Assembly (NCBI RefSeq): GCF_012844225.1
Contig: NZ_JABAGQ010000001.1
Span: 620,001-684,000 of the forward strand
Source of the DNA: Rhodococcus sp. 105337
GTDB taxonomy: Bacteria; Actinomycetota; Actinomycetes; Mycobacteriales; Mycobacteriaceae
Direction: 5' to 3'
DNA: 64,000 nucleotides
Made by a program: the position numbers and the translations under genes. Shown one piece after another: positions 8,190 through 17,067 of the stretch. The notes under the pieces were generated by a model, which was given only the letters and a program-made list of their open reading frames with translations, was not told the origin of the DNA and made no database searches. Within the stretch, counting starts at the first letter, position 1. Every line of letters begins with the position of its first letter.

Positions 8190-9191
8190 ATGACCACGAA
8201 TCCCGTTTCTGTCGGCGGCCCATATTTCGACGAACTCACCGTCGGCCGCGTCTTCGACACCGCACCCGCAGTCACCCTCACCGACGGACTCGCGGCGACC
8301 CACCAAGCGATCCTCGGCGACCGGTTCCGTCTTCCCCTCGACCGGCACCTCTCGACCGCGGTCGCGGGCGGCGCTCTCGCACACGCCGGTTTCGTCACCG
8401 ACATCGCGATCGGCCAGTCGACGCTGGTGACGCACCACGTCAAGGCCAACCTGTTCTACCGAGGATTGCGTTTCCACCGATTCCCCTTCATCGGCGACAC
8501 GCTCTACACGACCACCGAAGTAGTGGGCCTGAAAGAGAATTCGGCGAAGCCGGGTCGTCGACCCACCGGCCTGGCGGCGCTGCGCGTGAACACCGTGGAC
8601 CAGGACGGCAGGACAGTGCTCGATTTCTACCGATGTGCGATGCTGCCGTTGAGCGAGACTCCAGATCCCGGCCGGATCGTCCACGCGGAAGACCTGTCCG
8701 TAATCGGACCTCGGGACCAGCCGATCTGGTCCTCACCCGGCAACTGGGACCTCGATCTGTATCGGAGTCGAGTTCCCGGAACCCATTTCGATCCCGCGCT
8801 CGCCGGCGCCGTGCTGCGATCGAGTGGAGACGTCGTGTCCGGTGCACCCGAACTCGCGCGCCTGAGCCTGAATATCGCTGCGACACACCATGACGAGCGT
8901 GTCGGGTCGGCGGGGCGACTGGTGTACGGCGGGCACACGATCGGGATCGCACTGTCCCAGGCGACGCGTGCACTGCCGAATATGGTGACCGTGCTCGGGT
9001 GGCGGTCGTGCGACCACACCGGTCCCGTGCACGAGGGCGACACCCTCACCAGCGACCTGCACGTCGAGTCCGCCGAACCGCTCCCACAGGGCGGAGGTGT
9101 GCTCGCACTGCGGTCTCTCGTGTACGCACAACGTGCGACCACCGAGCCGGCGCCCGTCCTGGATTGGCGTTTCACCGTCCTTATGGCCTGA
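8190..9191 (+). CDS. Double-hotdog MaoC hydratase, mesaconyl-CoA hydratase-like
   Basis: 333 residues, the length of two-hotdog acyl-CoA hydratases such as mesaconyl/beta-methylmalyl-CoA hydratase. The first half shows GPYFDELTVGRVFDTAPAVTLTDGLAATHQAILGD, characteristic of that group; the second half has LNIAATHHDERVG and LVYGGHTIGIALSQATRALP. It is divergent from the acyl-CoA dehydrogenase operon across a 295-bp region containing paired candidate operators. The substrate is probably a branched or dicarboxylic enoyl-CoA; that is inference from family resemblance. Confidence 0.78.
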   Translation: MTTNPVSVGGPYFDELTVGRVFDTAPAVTLTDGLAATHQAILGDRFRLPLDRHLSTAVAGGALAHAGFVTDIAIGQSTLVTHHVKANLFYRGLRFHRFPFIGDTLYTTTEVVGLKENSAKPGRRPTGLAALRVNTVDQDGRTVLDFYRCAMLPLSETPDPGRIVHAEDLSVIGPRDQPIWSSPGNWDLDLYRSRVPGTHFDPALAGAVLRSSGDVVSGAPELARLSLNIAATHHDERVGSAGRLVYGGHTIGIALSQATRALPNMVTVLGWRSCDHTGPVHEGDTLTSDLHVESAEPLPQGGGVLALRSLVYAQRATTEPAPVLDWRFTVLMA

Positions 9192-9206
9192 CCGGTCACG
9201 GAGGGG

Positions 9207-10271
9207 TCAGTCGGCGCGGATCTCGTCGATCAAGCCCCACGCCAACGCGCGATCCGCGTCCAGCGGCAGCGCCGTGACGAACAGATGCATCGCGCGCCAC
9301 CGCCCGATGCGACGGGGAATGCTCACCGTGCCGCCTGCTCCAGGGATCAGCCCCATCGACACTTCGGGAAGCCGGAACACCGTCGCCGGATGGGCCACCA
9401 CTCTGCCCGCGAACGCCGGAATCTCGATGCCGGCACCGACGCAGTGACCGTGCAGACGCACCTCGATCCGGTCTGCGAGCTGCGCGACGACTCGTCCCGC
9501 GCCCCCGCGGGTACGGATCAGGTGCGCGGTCGCCGCGTCAGGGGTGCGCCCGAACTCGTCGAGGTCTCCGCCCGCGCAGAACGACGGTCCCGCGCCGTCG
9601 AGGACGACACGCTCGATGCTCTCGTCCATCAGCGGCAACCGGAGCGCGTCGACCAATGCGTCGCGCAACTGCGTCCCGTACGCGTTGCGCCGTTCCGGGC
9701 GATTGAGCGTCACGTGCAGCGTCACGCCGTCGCGCACGAGGAGCACGGGATCCCCGGACGCGGGCGGGGGCAGCGGGCGGAGTCCCCGGTCGTCGAGCCA
9801 CCGGGCGAACTCGGGTCCGCTCTGCAGCGTGGAATATCCCAGTGACTCGACATCGAGCGCGCCGGATACCGCAAGGGTGTCGGCGGTGCGCAACACCTGC
9901 CGCAACACCAGCGCCGCGAGCGGATTGTCTGTCACGGCGTCGAGCACGGTTGCGGCGCTCGCGCCGGGATCGGGCGTGCCGACCACCGTCGTCGTGACCG
10001 GATCGGGGCCGGTGGCATATGTGAGGTCGAGCGCGCCGAGCAATGGGGACAAGGCGCCGGAATCGAGCGGCACCGTCGCCCGGCCGGCCAGCAGTCGATC
10101 GGACATCGCGGCCCGGTGAGCCGCCCGCTCGAGCACCGACGCGGGGACATCGTCGAGGTCGACGATCAGCATCGGACGGTCGGCCGCGCCCCCGTCCGCG
10201 AAGAAAGGCTCGTCGGCTGCCCCGTCCGCGAGATCGGCAACGGAAATCGTGACGGCTGTCGTCGGGTCCAT
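9207..10271 (-). CDS. Enoyl-CoA hydratase/isomerase-family protein with N-terminal extension
   Basis: 354 residues; the crotonase domain begins only near residue 160 (GDPVLLVRDGVTLHVTLNRPERRNAYGTQLRDAL). The oxyanion-hole blocks GPSFCAGGDLDEFG and GHCVGAGIEIPAFAGRV are present, as is EVSMGLIPGAGGTVSIPRRIG. The first ~150 residues (starting MDPTTAVTISVADLAD) are unlike ordinary crotonases of about 260 residues and contain LIVDLDDVPASVLERAAHRAAM; they may be a degenerate second crotonase half. The ATG at 10271 is chosen because the longer frame upstream overlaps the divergent gene. The gene is divergent from a CoA-transferase, suggesting shared acyl-CoA chemistry. Confidence 0.75.
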   Translation of the reverse strand: MDPTTAVTISVADLADGAADEPFFADGGAADRPMLIVDLDDVPASVLERAAHRAAMSDRLLAGRATVPLDSGALSPLLGALDLTYATGPDPVTTTVVGTPDPGASAATVLDAVTDNPLAALVLRQVLRTADTLAVSGALDVESLGYSTLQSGPEFARWLDDRGLRPLPPPASGDPVLLVRDGVTLHVTLNRPERRNAYGTQLRDALVDALRLPLMDESIERVVLDGAGPSFCAGGDLDEFGRTPDAATAHLIRTRGGAGRVVAQLADRIEVRLHGHCVGAGIEIPAFAGRVVAHPATVFRLPEVSMGLIPGAGGTVSIPRRIGRWRAMHLFVTALPLDADRALAWGLIDEIRAD

Positions 10272-10329
10272 ATGTTGTGCCTTCACGCTCGACTCCGGCC
10301 CCCTCGCGTTGGAATGTAGCATCACGCTC

Positions 10330-11553
10330 ATGTCCTCCTCTTCCGCCGGCGACCCGGTCAGGGACTGGGCGGAGAGCGGAATTGCTTCTCTCACGGGGAG
10401 AGTCGACGGCCCTCCTTTGATCCCACCGGGCCGGGCGGCAACCACGGCGAGGGAACTGACGGCACGGATCGCGTCCGCGACCGCCGGTTCGGTACAACTC
10501 GACGGCGCCCACCTGCTGTCCGAGCGTGCCGCATTCACCGGCGCCCGCAGGGCCGGCGCCACGTCGGTGGGCGGCGCGTGCCGACTGTTGCCCACCGCAG
10601 ACGGGTGGGCAGCGGTGTCGTGCGCACGTCCCGGCGACCCCCTGCTCCTGGGCGCCCTCGTCGGCGCCGACGTGGCCGACGACCCGTGGCCCGCCGTCAC
10701 GGCCTGGGTCGCCGGCCACACCGGCGCCGAACTCGCCGACCGCGCGGAACTGCTCGGCATCGCCGCCGGACCGGTGACGCCGCCCACCGGTACGCCGCCC
10801 GTACCACTGGAACCACGGCAGGTCGACGGACTGCTCGTCGTCGATTTCAGCGCTCTGTGGGCCGGTCCGCTGTGCGCTCACGTGCTGGGACTGGCGGGGG
10901 CGCGCGTCGTGAAGGTCGAGACGCCCGACCGGCCCGACGGAGCACGACGCGGCAACTCCGAGTTCTATCGCTTGCTGCACGGCGGCCACGAGTCGGTGGT
11001 GCTGGACCCGTCCGACGACCGGCAACGCCGGGAACTGGCCGCCCTGGTCGATGCTGCGGACATCGTCGTCGAGGCGTCGCGTCCCCGCGCCCTCGCCGGT
11101 TTCGGGCTCGACGCCGAAACAGTGGTGGCGCGCGGCGGCACGTGGGTGTCGATCACCGCGCACGGTCGCGGGTCGATGCGCGTCGGCTTCGGTGACGATG
11201 TCGCCGGAAGCGCCGGATTGCTCGCCCACGACGCGCACGGTCCGGTCTTCGTGGGCGATGCGCTGGCCGATCCCCTCACCGGCCTGACCGCCGCAACCCT
11301 TGCACTGTCGGCCCCCGCAGACGGGTCCGGTGTGCTGTGGGACGTGTCGATGTCGGCCGTCGTCGCGGCGACTCTGAACGCATCGCATTCTCCTGCACCG
11401 CAGGCATATCGGCGCGGCGGCCGGTGGTGGGTGGACACGGGTCCGGCCCCCGTGGAGATCGTCCCGCCGCGCCCACGCGAACCGCACGGGGAAGCCGCTC
11501 GCTCGGGACGGGACACCGCACAGCTACTGGGCGAACTGGGGATCCGGCGATGA
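10330..11553 (+). CDS. CaiB/BaiF-type (family III) CoA-transferase
   Basis: 407 residues. The C-terminal two thirds carry the family III landmarks: VDGLLVVDFSALWAGPLCAHVLGLAGARVVKVETPDRPDGAR (about residues 170-212), then HGGHESVVLDPSD and SITAHGRGSMR. The first ~165 residues look like a diverged partner half. The ATG (MSSSSAGDPVRDW) is 58 bp from the divergent crotonase start. Its stop overlaps the ATG of the amidohydrolase by four bases, so those two are coupled. Likely moves CoA between a carboxylic acid and an acyl-CoA; substrates unknown. The canonical YD active-site context of formyl-CoA transferase is not clearly visible, so activity may be altered. Confidence 0.72.
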   Translation: MSSSSAGDPVRDWAESGIASLTGRVDGPPLIPPGRAATTARELTARIASATAGSVQLDGAHLLSERAAFTGARRAGATSVGGACRLLPTADGWAAVSCARPGDPLLLGALVGADVADDPWPAVTAWVAGHTGAELADRAELLGIAAGPVTPPTGTPPVPLEPRQVDGLLVVDFSALWAGPLCAHVLGLAGARVVKVETPDRPDGARRGNSEFYRLLHGGHESVVLDPSDDRQRRELAALVDAADIVVEASRPRALAGFGLDAETVVARGGTWVSITAHGRGSMRVGFGDDVAGSAGLLAHDAHGPVFVGDALADPLTGLTAATLALSAPADGSGVLWDVSMSAVVAATLNASHSPAPQAYRRGGRWWVDTGPAPVEIVPPRPREPHGEAARSGRDTAQLLGELGIRR

Positions 11554-12941
11554 CGCCGCTGATGCTGCGCGATGTCGAACTCGGCGGCGTTCCCGGTTCG
11601 GCAGTGGTGATCCGGGACGGGGTGATCGCCGAGGTGGGGGTCGGACTCGAACCGACCGGGAACATCGACGTGATCGACGGCGCCGGCGGAGCACTCGTAC
11701 CGGGCCTGCACGACCACCACATCCACCTGCACGCAACAGCTGCCGAACGGTCGTCGGTGCGCTGCGGACCCCCGCATGTTCGTACCCCCGACGACCTCGC
11801 ACGAGTGCTGCGGACGGCACCGGGTGACTCGGTCCGTGGAGTCGGATACTTCGAATCCGTAGCGGGGGAGCTCGATTCCGAGGCTCTCGACCGGATGCAC
11901 GCGCGGCGCCCTGTGCGGGTGCAGCATCGCAGCGGCGCGCTCTGGGTCCTGAACTCCGCGGCCGCGGCGCTCGCCGGACTCGACGCCGCCGACCATCCCG
12001 GCGTCGAACGGTACGGCGACGGGCGCCCGACGGGACGCGTGTGGCGGGCCGATACGTGGCTACGCGACCGGTTGCCGCCGACCGCGCCGCCCCCGCTCGA
12101 CGCGATCGGCGCTCAGCTCGCGGCGTACGGGATCACCGGTCTGACCGACGCGACACCGGACCTGTCACCGAGTTCGCTCGCGGCTCTGGTGGACGCGCAC
12201 GGAGGCGGTGCGCTCCCCCAGCGCCTGCATCTTCTCGGTGCACCGGCCGGATTCGTCTCCCCCAGCGGCACTCTGAGCTCCGGTCCCTACAAGATCGTGC
12301 TCGCCGACTCCGGGCTCCCCGACCTCGACGTGCTCGCCGAGACGATCCGGGACGTGCACGCCGCCGGGCGCGCGGTCGCGGTGCACTGTGTGAGCAGAGA
12401 AGCGTTCGCAATCCTGCTCGCCGCCTTCGCCGAGGTGGGTGCCCGTCCCGGCGACCGGATCGAGCACGGTGCTCTCATACCCCCCGAATCGATCGACGAT
12501 CTGCGCCGGCTCGGCCTGCGGGTCGTGTCGCAGCCCGGGTTCCTCTCCGATCGTGGCGACAGCTACCTGCGCGACGTGGATCCCCGGGACCGCGGCGACC
12601 TGTATCGATGCCGCAGCCTGCTCGACGGGGGCGTACCTCTCGCGCTGTCGAGCGATGCCCCGTACGGGCCGCTCGACCCGTGGGCCATCATCGCAGCCGC
12701 CACGACACGGACGACGGAGTCGGGTGCGGTCCTCGGCCACTCCGAGATTCTCGATCCTTCCCAGGCGCTCGCCGGGTTCCTCTCGGCCGCAGACGATCCG
12801 GGCGGGAATCCGAGGACGATCCGGATCGGGCAACCCGGAGATGTAGTGCTCCTCCACGCTCCTCTCGCCGACGTTCTCTCGGCGCCGTCGTCATCAGCGG
12901 TGCGCACCACCGTCATCGGCGGCCGTGTCGTGCACGGATGA
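11550..12941 (+). CDS. Amidohydrolase family protein (YtcJ-like)
   Basis: 463 residues starting at an ATG that overlaps the CoA-transferase stop. VIDGAGGALVPGLHDHHIHLHATAAE holds the HxH metal motif near residue 59; VAVHCVSREAF (about 270-280), DRIEHGALI and LALSSDAPYGPLDPWAIIAAA supply the later His and Asp ligands expected in the amidohydrolase-3 group. A C-terminal PGDVVLLHAPL segment closes the beta-sandwich. Function is hydrolysis of an amide, lactam or related bond; substrate unknown. Pairing with a CoA-transferase suggests ring opening followed by CoA activation, which is inference. Confidence 0.8.
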   Translation: MTPLMLRDVELGGVPGSAVVIRDGVIAEVGVGLEPTGNIDVIDGAGGALVPGLHDHHIHLHATAAERSSVRCGPPHVRTPDDLARVLRTAPGDSVRGVGYFESVAGELDSEALDRMHARRPVRVQHRSGALWVLNSAAAALAGLDAADHPGVERYGDGRPTGRVWRADTWLRDRLPPTAPPPLDAIGAQLAAYGITGLTDATPDLSPSSLAALVDAHGGGALPQRLHLLGAPAGFVSPSGTLSSGPYKIVLADSGLPDLDVLAETIRDVHAAGRAVAVHCVSREAFAILLAAFAEVGARPGDRIEHGALIPPESIDDLRRLGLRVVSQPGFLSDRGDSYLRDVDPRDRGDLYRCRSLLDGGVPLALSSDAPYGPLDPWAIIAAATTRTTESGAVLGHSEILDPSQALAGFLSAADDPGGNPRTIRIGQPGDVVLLHAPLADVLSAPSSSAVRTTVIGGRVVHG

Positions 12942-12971
12942 CGCCGGAAGGCGCGGGGAGTCGTCAGGTCG

Positions 12972-14063
12972 TCAGGACACGGTCCAGGTGTGGGGACCGT
13001 CGAGGAGTTGCTGGAGGTCTGCCGGCGCTTCGGCTTTCGCCCGCGCCACCTGGTCGCGCGCACCGTCGTCGTATGCCGGCCGCTGTCCTGCTCGCACTAT
13101 TCCGGTGACCGTGTACTCGAGGTTCTGGTCCGACAGTCGCGACAGGGCGTAGGCGTACTCGAGGTCCTCGGTGTGCGCATCGTGGACCACGATGTCGCCG
13201 GGGTCCACCTCGGCGCGCTGCGCCACCCGCAGACCGAAACCGCGGCGCACGACGCACAGTTCGTCGTCGGTTCCGAAGATGATCGGTTCGCCGTGCCGCA
13301 CGTGGATCAACCGGGAGCCGGCGCCGTCCTTCCGGAGCACGTCGAACGAACCGTCGTTGAAGATCGGGCAGTCCTGCAAAATCTCGACGAACGCCGCGCC
13401 CCGGTGATGCGCCGCGGCGCGCAGCACCTCCGTCAATCCCTCCCGGTCCGAATCCAGCGCGCGGGCAACGAAACTCGCGTCCGCTCCGAGTGCCAGCGAC
13501 ATCGTGTTGAACGGGGCGTCGACCGAGCCCATCGGTGTGGACTTGGTGACCTTGCCGACCTCGGAGGTCGGTGAGTACTGCCCCTTGGTCAGTCCGTAGA
13601 TCCTGTTGTTGAACAACAGGATCCGCATGTTCACATTGCGGCGTAGCGCGTGGATCAGGTGGTTGCCGCCGATCGACAGCGCGTCGCCGTCACCGGTGAC
13701 CACCCACACCGACAGGTCGGGCCGGGTGACGGCCAGTCCGGTGGCCAGTGTCGGCGCGCGGCCGTGGATGGAATGCACGCCGTAGGTGTCGAGGTAGTAC
13801 GGGAACCTCGACGAACATCCGATACCCGACACGAAGACGATGTTCTCCCTCGCGAGCCCCAACTGCGGCAGCATGCTGCGCACGGTCGCGAGGATGACGT
13901 AGTCGCCGCATCCGGGACACCACCGGACCTCCTGGTCGGTGGTGAAGTCCTTCGCCTTCTGTGGCACGTCGGTGCGGGGTACATGGGCGAGGCCACTGAG
14001 ACCCAGATCCCTGCCGACCGCGCCGGTCTCGTGGGCCGTGCCGTTGTGCATCGTTCCCGTCAT
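12972..14063 (-). CDS. korB: 2-oxoacid:ferredoxin oxidoreductase beta subunit
   Basis: 363 residues. The N-terminal cysteine motif VRWCPGCGDY (about residues 46-55) and the thiamine-diphosphate motif starting GDGDALSIGGNHLIHALRRNVNMRILLFNN (about 124-153) mark this as the TPP-binding beta chain of a 2-oxoglutarate or 2-oxoacid:ferredoxin oxidoreductase of the mycobacterial KorB type. It lies 29 bp after korA on the same strand. The complex decarboxylates a 2-oxoacid to acyl-CoA with reduction of ferredoxin. No ferredoxin gene is adjacent. Confidence 0.93.
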   Translation of the reverse strand: MTGTMHNGTAHETGAVGRDLGLSGLAHVPRTDVPQKAKDFTTDQEVRWCPGCGDYVILATVRSMLPQLGLARENIVFVSGIGCSSRFPYYLDTYGVHSIHGRAPTLATGLAVTRPDLSVWVVTGDGDALSIGGNHLIHALRRNVNMRILLFNNRIYGLTKGQYSPTSEVGKVTKSTPMGSVDAPFNTMSLALGADASFVARALDSDREGLTEVLRAAAHHRGAAFVEILQDCPIFNDGSFDVLRKDGAGSRLIHVRHGEPIIFGTDDELCVVRRGFGLRVAQRAEVDPGDIVVHDAHTEDLEYAYALSRLSDQNLEYTVTGIVRAGQRPAYDDGARDQVARAKAEAPADLQQLLDGPHTWTVS

Positions 14064-14092
14064 CTGTCGGATCTCCGATCTTCGGTGGCGCG

Positions 14093-16000
14093 TCAGCGTG
14101 TCACGGCTGCCGCCACCGCGGCTGGGGTCTTTGCGGATTCGGCGCTGCGCAGTCCGTCCTCGAACTCGTCGAGCAGCGCCTCGTGGAGTTCGTCGGCGAG
14201 GAACGCCATGCCGGCAACTTTGGTCACCGGCTGGATGTCCGCGTCGTACCGTGCCCGAAGCAACATGGACAGCTGACCGAGGTTCATCTCCGGTACCAGT
14301 ACCCGCCGGTACCGGGCGAGCACGTCACCGAGGTTCGCGGGCATCGGGTTGAGATGACGAAGGTGTGCCCGCGCGACCGGACGGCCCCCGCGACGTGCCC
14401 GGCGGACGGCCTCCCCGATAGGTCCGTACGACGAACCCCAGCCGAGGACCAGGATGTCCGCGTCGTCACCAGGATCGTCGACCTCGAGATCGGGTACGGC
14501 GATACCCGCGATGCGGGCGACCCGAACCCGGGTCATCAGTTCGTGATTGGTGTGGTGGTACGAGATGTCGCCGGTGCCGTTGGCCTTCTCGAGACCGCCG
14601 ATGCGGTGTTCCCGCCCCGGGGTACCCGGGATCGCCCAGTCTCGGGCAAGCGTCTCCGGATCCCGCGCGTAGGGCAGATGACCGGGGCCTTCCTCCCCCG
14701 GCGGTGTCGCAAATCCGGGTTCGATCGCGGGGAGGTCCGCGGCGTCGGGAATGCGCCACGGCTCGGACCCGTTCGCGATGGCGCCGTCGGACAGCAGCAG
14801 CACCGGTGTCCGGTAGGTGACGGCGATGCGCGCTGCTTCCCGTGCCGCCTCGAAGCAGTCGGACGGGGACTGCGGCGCGACGACGGCGACCGGAGATTCC
14901 CCGTTGCGGCCGAAGATCGCCTGGAGCAGGTCGGCCTGCTCGGTCTTGGTGGGCAGGCCCGTCGAGGGCCCACCGCGCTGCACGTCGATGACGATCAACG
15001 GCAGTTCGGTCATCACGGCCAGTCCGATGGCTTCCGACTTCAGAGCAAGACCCGGTCCCGACGTACTCGTCACCCCGAGGCAGCCGCCGTAAGATGCGCC
15101 GATCGCAGCACCGATCCCCGCGATCTCGTCCTCGGCCTGGAAGGTTTGCACACCGAACCGCTTGAGTTTGCTCAGTTCGTGCAGGATGTCGGACGCCGGG
15201 GTGATCGGATAGGTCCCGAGGAACACGTCCATCCCCGCGGACCGTCCGGCCGAGACGAGGCCGTACGCAAGCGCGGTGTTTCCGGTGATCTGCCGGTATC
15301 GCCCGGGCGGTAACGCGGCTTTGCCCACCTCGTAGGTGGTGGCGAACGCCTCGGTGGTCTCGCCGTAGTTCCATCCCGCGCGCAGCGCCAGGACATTGGC
15401 CTGCGCGATGTCCGGCTTCGCGGCGAACTTGCGCTCGAGGAAGTCCTCGACGGGGGCCAGTGGACGCCCGTACATCCACGACAACACTCCGAGCGCGAAC
15501 ATGTTCTTGGCGCGGTGGGCGTCCTTCTTCCCCACACCGGACGGCTCGACCGCGCCCGCGGTGAGGGTGCTCATGGGGATCGCGTGAACCACGAACGGCT
15601 CGACGAGGTCGGTCTCGAGCGGGTTGGCGTCGTAGCCGACCTTGCTCAGATTGCGCCTGGTGAACTCGTCGCTGTTGACGATGAGGATCCCACCCGCAGG
15701 CAGGTCGCCGAGGTTGGACTTCAGGGCAGCCGGATTCATCGCGACGAGCACGTCGGGCCGGTCCCCCGCGGTGAGGACGTCGTAGTCGGCGATCTGGATC
15801 TGGAAGCTCGAGACGCCGTGCAGTGTGCCCTGGGGTGCGCGAATCTCGGCGGGGAAGTTGGGCTGGGTGGCGAGGTCGTTGCCGAACGCGGCGGCCTCGG
15901 CGGTGAATCTGTCACCGGCGAGTTGCATCCCGTCGCCGGAGTCACCCGCTATGCGGATGACGACTTGTTCCAACTTCCTCGCGGTCGGTCTCGACGTCAT
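14093..16000 (-). CDS. korA: 2-oxoacid:ferredoxin oxidoreductase alpha subunit (fused gamma-alpha)
   Basis: 635 residues. The N-terminal gamma-type domain starts LEQVVIRIAGDSGDGMQLAGDRF (about residues 10-32); the alpha domain begins near residue 215 with ITGNTALAYGLVSAGRSAGMDVFLGTYPITPASDILHELSKL. QAEDEIAGIGAAIGASYGG and TSTSGPGLALKSEAIGLAVMTELPLIVIDVQRGGPSTGLPTKTEQADLLQAIFGRNGE are diagnostic. The ATG follows a GGAAGAAGGAG ribosome-binding region; the long upstream in-frame extension overlaps the dienelactone hydrolase region and is rejected. It forms an operon with korB. Confidence 0.93.
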   Translation of the reverse strand: MTSRPTARKLEQVVIRIAGDSGDGMQLAGDRFTAEAAAFGNDLATQPNFPAEIRAPQGTLHGVSSFQIQIADYDVLTAGDRPDVLVAMNPAALKSNLGDLPAGGILIVNSDEFTRRNLSKVGYDANPLETDLVEPFVVHAIPMSTLTAGAVEPSGVGKKDAHRAKNMFALGVLSWMYGRPLAPVEDFLERKFAAKPDIAQANVLALRAGWNYGETTEAFATTYEVGKAALPPGRYRQITGNTALAYGLVSAGRSAGMDVFLGTYPITPASDILHELSKLKRFGVQTFQAEDEIAGIGAAIGASYGGCLGVTSTSGPGLALKSEAIGLAVMTELPLIVIDVQRGGPSTGLPTKTEQADLLQAIFGRNGESPVAVVAPQSPSDCFEAAREAARIAVTYRTPVLLLSDGAIANGSEPWRIPDAADLPAIEPGFATPPGEEGPGHLPYARDPETLARDWAIPGTPGREHRIGGLEKANGTGDISYHHTNHELMTRVRVARIAGIAVPDLEVDDPGDDADILVLGWGSSYGPIGEAVRRARRGGRPVARAHLRHLNPMPANLGDVLARYRRVLVPEMNLGQLSMLLRARYDADIQPVTKVAGMAFLADELHEALLDEFEDGLRSAESAKTPAAVAAAVTR

Positions 16001-16139
16001 ACGGTCGGCTCCTTCTTCCCCCGGCGTGCGCTGGGGGTCGGGTGTGCTCCATGGTCGTCCTCCGGCGCATTTCCGCAACCCGTTCCCGGAACTTTCTCGT
16101 CCGTGCCGCCCCGAACCGTGCGTCGGCCGACCGCGCGGC

Positions 16140-16853
16140 TCAGCCGAGCGTGGTATCGGCGACGAAGCGCAGGACCTGCGGCCAGGAGAGCGCGTAGGCG
16201 TCCGCATTGACCTGATTGCCGTGCCGTGACCGCACGCTGAAGCCGTGTTCGGCACCGGGATAGACATGGATGATGGTTGCCCCGGTTCGGCGCTGCTGGA
16301 GCGCCTGCTGAAGGTCGCGGAAGATCTCTGCGGACATCACGGTGTCGGCGCCGGCGTGCAGCACCATGACCGGCGCGGTGATCGTCGAGGCCTGGTCGAC
16401 CGCGTCGAGGGTGTGGTTCGGCGGAGCCGAGTCCCAGATGGAGGGGTGGTACGCGACCACAGCGGCGGGCCGCTCGTCGCGTGCGGCGAGGAGCAGCGCG
16501 AGGCGTCCCCCGAGGCACCACCCGATCACGCCGATCTTCGACACGCCCAACTCGTCGACGGCATAGTCCAGCAGCGTTCCCATCTCGGCGAGGGACGCCT
16601 CGTCGTCGAGTCGGCCCATCATCTCGGCGAGCCGGTCGCGCGGGGTGTCGTCGGCGCTCGGCCCGTGCCACGGGTCCCACACGAGCGCCGTGGCCCCGGC
16701 GCGCGCGATGTCCTCGGCGTATTCGCGGACCTGGGCGCCGATACCGGTGATCATCGGCAGGAGCAGCATCGCGCCGGTGCTGCCTCCGGCGGGACGAGCC
16801 AGGTAGGCGCGCAGTTCTCCGACGTGGAGGAAGTTCGCTTCGATGTCGGTCAC
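16140..16853 (-). CDS. Dienelactone hydrolase family protein
   Basis: 237 residues from a GTG start preceded by AAGGGA. The alpha/beta-hydrolase fold shows the cysteine nucleophile elbow GWCLGG at about residues 111-116, the acid region HAGADTVMS near 166-174, and the histidine in PGAEHGFSV near 199-207, matching dienelactone hydrolase. It is divergent from an SDR gene across a 214-bp region with a 20-bp perfect palindrome. Cleaves a lactone or small ester; the true substrate is unknown. Confidence 0.87.
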   Translation of the reverse strand: MTDIEANFLHVGELRAYLARPAGGSTGAMLLLPMITGIGAQVREYAEDIARAGATALVWDPWHGPSADDTPRDRLAEMMGRLDDEASLAEMGTLLDYAVDELGVSKIGVIGWCLGGRLALLLAARDERPAAVVAYHPSIWDSAPPNHTLDAVDQASTITAPVMVLHAGADTVMSAEIFRDLQQALQQRRTGATIIHVYPGAEHGFSVRSRHGNQVNADAYALSWPQVLRFVADTTLG

Positions 16854-16874
16854 AGGTGGTCCCTTCGCGGTGAT

Positions 16875-16894
16875 CGGGCCGGAACTCCGGCCCG
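16875..16894. promoter_or_regulatory. 20-bp perfect palindrome in divergent intergenic region
   Basis: CGGGCCGGA-AC-TCCGGCCCG forms nine-base perfect arms around two bases. It lies about 20 bp upstream of the dienelactone-hydrolase start and 174 bp upstream of the divergent SDR start. It could be an operator for a regulator encoded elsewhere, or a strong transcript hairpin. No regulator gene is adjacent. Confidence 0.4.
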
Positions 16895-17067
16895 TGACGA
16901 TCTTCGTACGGGGGGCCGAGCCGATGCCGATCCCATTCGCCGGAAAAATTTGGAGAATTCCATTTCCGTTTGCGATAGTGTGGCTCTCATCACCTCGGCG
17001 AACCGATGCCGAGCGTACTTCGGAGCCTCCCGGCGACCGAGCGAACCTGTCAGGAAGGGGCGGTGGC

